A stretch of DNA of 7,688 nucleotides from an uncultured Lachnospiraceae bacterium (GTDB lineage Bacteria > Bacillota > Clostridia > Lachnospirales > Lachnospiraceae). Where the stretch lies: assembly GCA_910584785.1 (NCBI GenBank), contig CAJUDX010000032.1, positions 29,228 through 36,915 on the forward strand, in the 5' to 3' direction. The notes under the pieces were generated by a model, which saw only the letters and a program-made list of their open reading frames with translations, did no database searches and was not told the DNA's origin. The position numbers were made by a program, and so were the translations under genes. Positions 4,882 to 7,688 of the stretch are shown one piece after another (position 1 is the stretch's first letter; each line of letters begins with the position of its first letter).

Positions 4882-7503
4882 ATGGCAACAAAGACCAACG
4901 AAGTAGCAGCAGAGCAGGCACTCATTGATAATGTGGATGCACTGTATGCCCGCATGAAAGAGATGCGCAAGGCGCAGCAGAAGTTTGCTACCTACACCCA
5001 GGAGCAGGTAGACAAGATCTTCTTTGCGGCTGCTATGGCAGCAAACAAAGCGAGGATTCCTTTGGCTAAGATGGCAGTGAAGGAAACTGGTATGGGTATT
5101 GTGGAAGATAAGGTAATTAAGAACCACTATGCCGCAGAGTACATCTATAATGCCTACAGAAACACGAAAACCTGTGGAGTAATTGAAGAGGACAGCGCTT
5201 ATGGCATTAAGAAGATTGCTGAACCGATTGGCCTGGTTGCCGCAGTTATTCCTACAACAAATCCCACGTCTACCGCTATTTTCAAAACCTTACTTTGCTT
5301 AAAGACAAGAAACGCAATTATTATCAGCCCACATCCGCGTGCAAAAAATTCCACCATTGAAGCCGCTAAAATTGTATATGAGGCAGCTGTTGCCGCAGGC
5401 GCTCCAGAGAATATTATCAGTTGGATTGACGTTCCGAGCCTTGAACTGACCAATGAAGTTATGCGTAACTCTGATACGATTCTGGCTACAGGCGGCCCCG
5501 GTATGGTTAAGGCAGCTTATTCTTCCGGCAAGCCTGCTCTGGGCGTAGGTGCAGGAAATACTCCTGTAATTATCGATGAAACTGCCGATGTAAAGATGGC
5601 AGTAAGCTCCATCATCCATTCCAAGACCTTTGATAATGGTATGATTTGTGCTTCTGAACAGTCGGTAACCGTTGTAGGCGATCTGTATGATGAAGTAAAG
5701 AAAGAATTTCAGTACAGAGGCTGCTATTTCTTAAATCCTGAAGAACTGGATAAGGTTCGTCATACCATCTTAATCAACGGCGCGTTAAATGCAAAGATTG
5801 TTGGACAGTCTGCGCACCGCATTGCTGAACTGGCTGGCGTAACGGTTCCTGAATCCACCAAGATTTTAATCGGTGAAGTCGAATCCGTGGATATTTCCGA
5901 GGAATTTGCTCATGAGAAACTTTCTCCTGTACTGGCCATGTATCATGCAGTAGATTTTGACGACGCTATTGCAAAGGCAGAGCGCTTGGTTGCCGACGGC
6001 GGTTATGGTCACACGGCTTCCCTGTACATCCATCCGGCACAGACGGAAAAGATAATGAAGCACGCACAGGCCATGAAGACCTGCCGTATCGTAATCAATA
6101 CACCATCTTCCCACGGCGGTATCGGCGACCTTTATAACTTTAAGCTTGCTCCTTCACTGACATTGGGCTGCGGTTCTTGGGGCGGCAACTCGGTTTCCGA
6201 GAACGTAGGCGTAAAGCATCTGTTAAACATTAAGACCGTGGCTGAGAGGAGAGAAAACATGTTGTGGTTCAGGGCACCGGAGAAGGTATACTTTAAGAAG
6301 GGCTGTATGCCGGTAGCATTAGATGAGTTGGGAACCGTTATGGGCAAGAAGAAATGCTTTATCGTTACGGACTCCTTCTTATACAAAAACGGCTATGTAA
6401 AGCCAATTGAAGAAAAACTGGATCAGATGGGGATTCAGCACACCTGCTTCTATGAGGTTGCTCCCGACCCGAACCTGTCCTCAGCGACGGCTGGCGCAAA
6501 GGCAATGACCGCATTCGAGCCGGACTGCATTATCGCACTGGGCGGCGGTTCCGCGATGGATGCCGGCAAGATTATGTGGGTAATGTACGAGCACCCGGAA
6601 GTAGATTTCTTAGACCTGGCCATGCGGTTTATGGATATCCGCAAGAGAGTTTACACCTTCCCGAAGATGGGCGAAAAGGCTTACTTTGTAGCTATCCCGA
6701 CTTCCTCCGGTACAGGTTCTGAGGTAACGCCGTTTGCCGTTATCACCGACGACCGCACAGGTACCAAGTATCCGTTAGCGGACTACGAACTGCTACCGAA
6801 TATGGCTATCGTAGATGCAGACAATATGATGAACCAGCCCAAGGGCTTAACCAGCGCTTCCGGCGTAGACGTTTTAACCCATGCATTAGAGGCATATGCT
6901 TCCATTATGGCTACCGATTACACCGATGGTCTGGCATTAAAGGCAATGAAGAGCGTATTTGATTATCTGCCAAGAGCTTATGCAAACGGTGCAAATGATC
7001 CGGAGGCACGCCAGAAGATGGCTGACGCTTCCTGCCTGGCTGGTATGGCGTTTGCCAATGCATTCTTAGGTGTATGCCACTCCATGGCACATAAACTGGG
7101 CGCTTACCATCACCTGCCGCACGGCGTTGCCAATGCTCTGATGATCAGCGAAGTTCTGCGGTTCAATGCCGAGGAAGTTCCGCCGAAGATGGGAACCTTC
7201 TCCCAGTACCAGTATCCGCACACCCTGGCCCGCTATGCTGAATGTGCTCATTTCTGCGGTATCTGCGGCAAGGATGACAAGGAAACTTTAGAGTTGTTTA
7301 TCGCCAAGGTAGAAGAATTAAAGGCAGCTGTAGGCATTAAGAAGTCCATCCAGGAATACGGCATTGACGAGAAGTACTTCTTAGACAACCTGGATCAGAT
7401 GGTAGAGGATGCTTTCGACGACCAGTGTACCGGCGCTAACCCAAGATATCCGTTGATGAGCGAGATTAAAGAAATGTATCTGCGGGCTTACTACGGAAAA
7501 TAA
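4882..7503 (+). CDS. adhE: Bifunctional acetaldehyde-CoA/alcohol dehydrogenase AdhE
   Basis: AdhE reduces acetyl-CoA to acetaldehyde and then to ethanol, oxidising two NADH; it is the main ethanol-forming fermentation enzyme and in the family assembles into cytosolic helical filaments (spirosomes). The 873-aa product has an N-terminal aldehyde dehydrogenase domain (about 1-440) with the nucleotide-site segment TGGPGMVKAA (about 203-212) and catalytic Cys256 in ICASEQ. A linker (about 441-465) joins it to a C-terminal iron-dependent alcohol dehydrogenase domain with GGGS (554-557) and GTGSE (610-614). The Fe ligands D663, H667, H733 and H747 each lie 10 residues after their Escherichia coli equivalents. 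All key residues are intact and the length is close to the usual 870-890. The gene is monocistronic as far as visible, behind a consensus promoter and Rex-like sites that imply induction at high NADH. No intrinsic terminator is seen between its stop and the next promoter at 7545. Confidence 0.99.
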   Translation: MATKTNEVAAEQALIDNVDALYARMKEMRKAQQKFATYTQEQVDKIFFAAAMAANKARIPLAKMAVKETGMGIVEDKVIKNHYAAEYIYNAYRNTKTCGVIEEDSAYGIKKIAEPIGLVAAVIPTTNPTSTAIFKTLLCLKTRNAIIISPHPRAKNSTIEAAKIVYEAAVAAGAPENIISWIDVPSLELTNEVMRNSDTILATGGPGMVKAAYSSGKPALGVGAGNTPVIIDETADVKMAVSSIIHSKTFDNGMICASEQSVTVVGDLYDEVKKEFQYRGCYFLNPEELDKVRHTILINGALNAKIVGQSAHRIAELAGVTVPESTKILIGEVESVDISEEFAHEKLSPVLAMYHAVDFDDAIAKAERLVADGGYGHTASLYIHPAQTEKIMKHAQAMKTCRIVINTPSSHGGIGDLYNFKLAPSLTLGCGSWGGNSVSENVGVKHLLNIKTVAERRENMLWFRAPEKVYFKKGCMPVALDELGTVMGKKKCFIVTDSFLYKNGYVKPIEEKLDQMGIQHTCFYEVAPDPNLSSATAGAKAMTAFEPDCIIALGGGSAMDAGKIMWVMYEHPEVDFLDLAMRFMDIRKRVYTFPKMGEKAYFVAIPTSSGTGSEVTPFAVITDDRTGTKYPLADYELLPNMAIVDADNMMNQPKGLTSASGVDVLTHALEAYASIMATDYTDGLALKAMKSVFDYLPRAYANGANDPEARQKMADASCLAGMAFANAFLGVCHSMAHKLGAYHHLPHGVANALMISEVLRFNAEEVPPKMGTFSQYQYPHTLARYAECAHFCGICGKDDKETLELFIAKVEELKAAVGIKKSIQEYGIDEKYFLDNLDQMVEDAFDDQCTGANPRYPLMSEIKEMYLRAYYGK
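6247..6261 (+). promoter_or_regulatory. Possible internal start for a free alcohol dehydrogenase domain
   Basis: Inside adhE, AGGAG (6247-6251) lies 7 nt before an in-frame ATG (6259-6261) encoding Met460. This falls in the linker between the two catalytic domains. Initiation here would give a 414-residue protein consisting of the complete iron-type alcohol dehydrogenase domain. The peptide ERRENM that encodes it resembles a linker conserved in the family, so the signal could be a by-product of codon choice. Translation from it is inferred only. Confidence 0.3.
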
Positions 7504-7544
7504 TCAGGCAGATAAATGAACTGATAAAGATTGTTCAGGAACGC

Positions 7545-7572
7545 TTGATTTTTTGCAGAGAGGCAGTACAAT
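7545..7572 (+). promoter_or_regulatory. Promoter of the downstream RNA
   Basis: TTGATT (7545-7550), a 16-nt spacer and TACAAT (7567-7572), with a start expected near 7579. It begins only 41 bp after the adhE stop and faces the same way. No ribosome binding site followed by an open frame is seen within the following 110 nt, which suits a structured RNA or a long leader. Confidence 0.6.
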
Positions 7573-7578
7573 AGATAG

Positions 7579-7688
7579 TAACCCCCATGCGCCCATAAGC
7601 GGTCTCATCACCATAAATGTAAGTCTGCGGGGCGCACTTGGGATACCTGAACTTAGACCGCCTAATCGGCGGTGAACTTTCACAGTAA
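7579..7688 (+). ncRNA. Structured RNA, partial; 6S RNA or long regulatory leader
   Basis: Sequence after the promoter is rich in complementary segments: GCGGTCT (7599-7605) with AGACCGC (7655-7661); ACCGCC (7657-7662) with GGCGGT (7668-7673) around loop TAATC; TGCGCCC (7588-7594) with GGGCGCA (7630-7636); and GTGA/TCAC (7672-7683). The first two helices share bases and exclude each other. An arm that can refold into a small 3' hairpin recalls Firmicute 6S RNA, which regulates RNA polymerase, but I cannot confirm the family. A riboswitch or leader of an unseen downstream gene is the alternative. The 3' end lies beyond the window. It does not resemble tRNA, tmRNA, 5S rRNA, RNase P or SRP RNA by eye. 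Confidence 0.45.

Noticed and set aside
4846..5127. Minus-strand open frame of 93 codons across the adhE start
   Set aside because: It is antisense to the adhE N-terminus and the leader. The hydrophobic and Cys/Leu-rich composition is typical of the reverse complement of an Ala/Lys-rich coding region.
7657..7688. Hairpin at 7657-7673 as an adhE terminator
   Set aside because: The stem is good but it is followed by TGAACTTTCAC rather than a run of T, so it does not look like an intrinsic terminator.

Overview
The window reads as chromosome of an anaerobic, fermentative low-to-moderate-GC Firmicute, most likely a Lachnospiraceae-type Clostridium relative. This is inferred from the pth-mfd gene pair, a clostridial-style fused AdhE, strong AGGAG-type ribosome binding sites, AT-rich intergenic DNA and Rex-like operators. 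The genus cannot be fixed from the sequence alone. No mobile element, CRISPR array, tRNA or rRNA was seen.

Layout. Positions 1-173 lie downstream of mfd and hold a probable leftward promoter for a gene outside the window. Positions 174-4457 carry a two-gene minus-strand operon, pth (peptidyl-tRNA hydrolase) followed by mfd (transcription-repair coupling factor). The 81-bp junction is made largely of four degenerate 21-bp tandem repeats that begin inside the pth 3' end. Positions 4458-4881 are a 424-bp divergent control region. It contains a leftward extended -10 promoter for pth, a strong hairpin that would terminate only rightward transcription, a Rex-like operator, a consensus adhE promoter and a second Rex-like operator in the adhE leader. 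Positions 4882-7503 encode AdhE on the plus strand. Positions 7504-7688 contain a good promoter followed by a structured, apparently non-coding RNA that runs off the window; 6S RNA is one candidate.

How the genes work together. Pth and Mfd are housekeeping functions: ribosome and tRNA recycling, and rescue of RNA polymerase stalled at DNA damage. AdhE is the NADH-consuming acetyl-CoA to ethanol enzyme, and its control region fits redox control by Rex. The two halves are functionally unrelated and are separated by the divergent region.

The most interesting points are the paired Rex-like sites about 13 helical turns apart, the 21-bp repeats at the pth-mfd junction, an in-frame internal ribosome binding site and ATG exactly at the AdhE domain boundary, the plus-strand terminator with no gene to terminate, and the 3'-end RNA with mutually exclusive helices. 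No clearly new multi-gene system is present: the three protein genes are well-known families.
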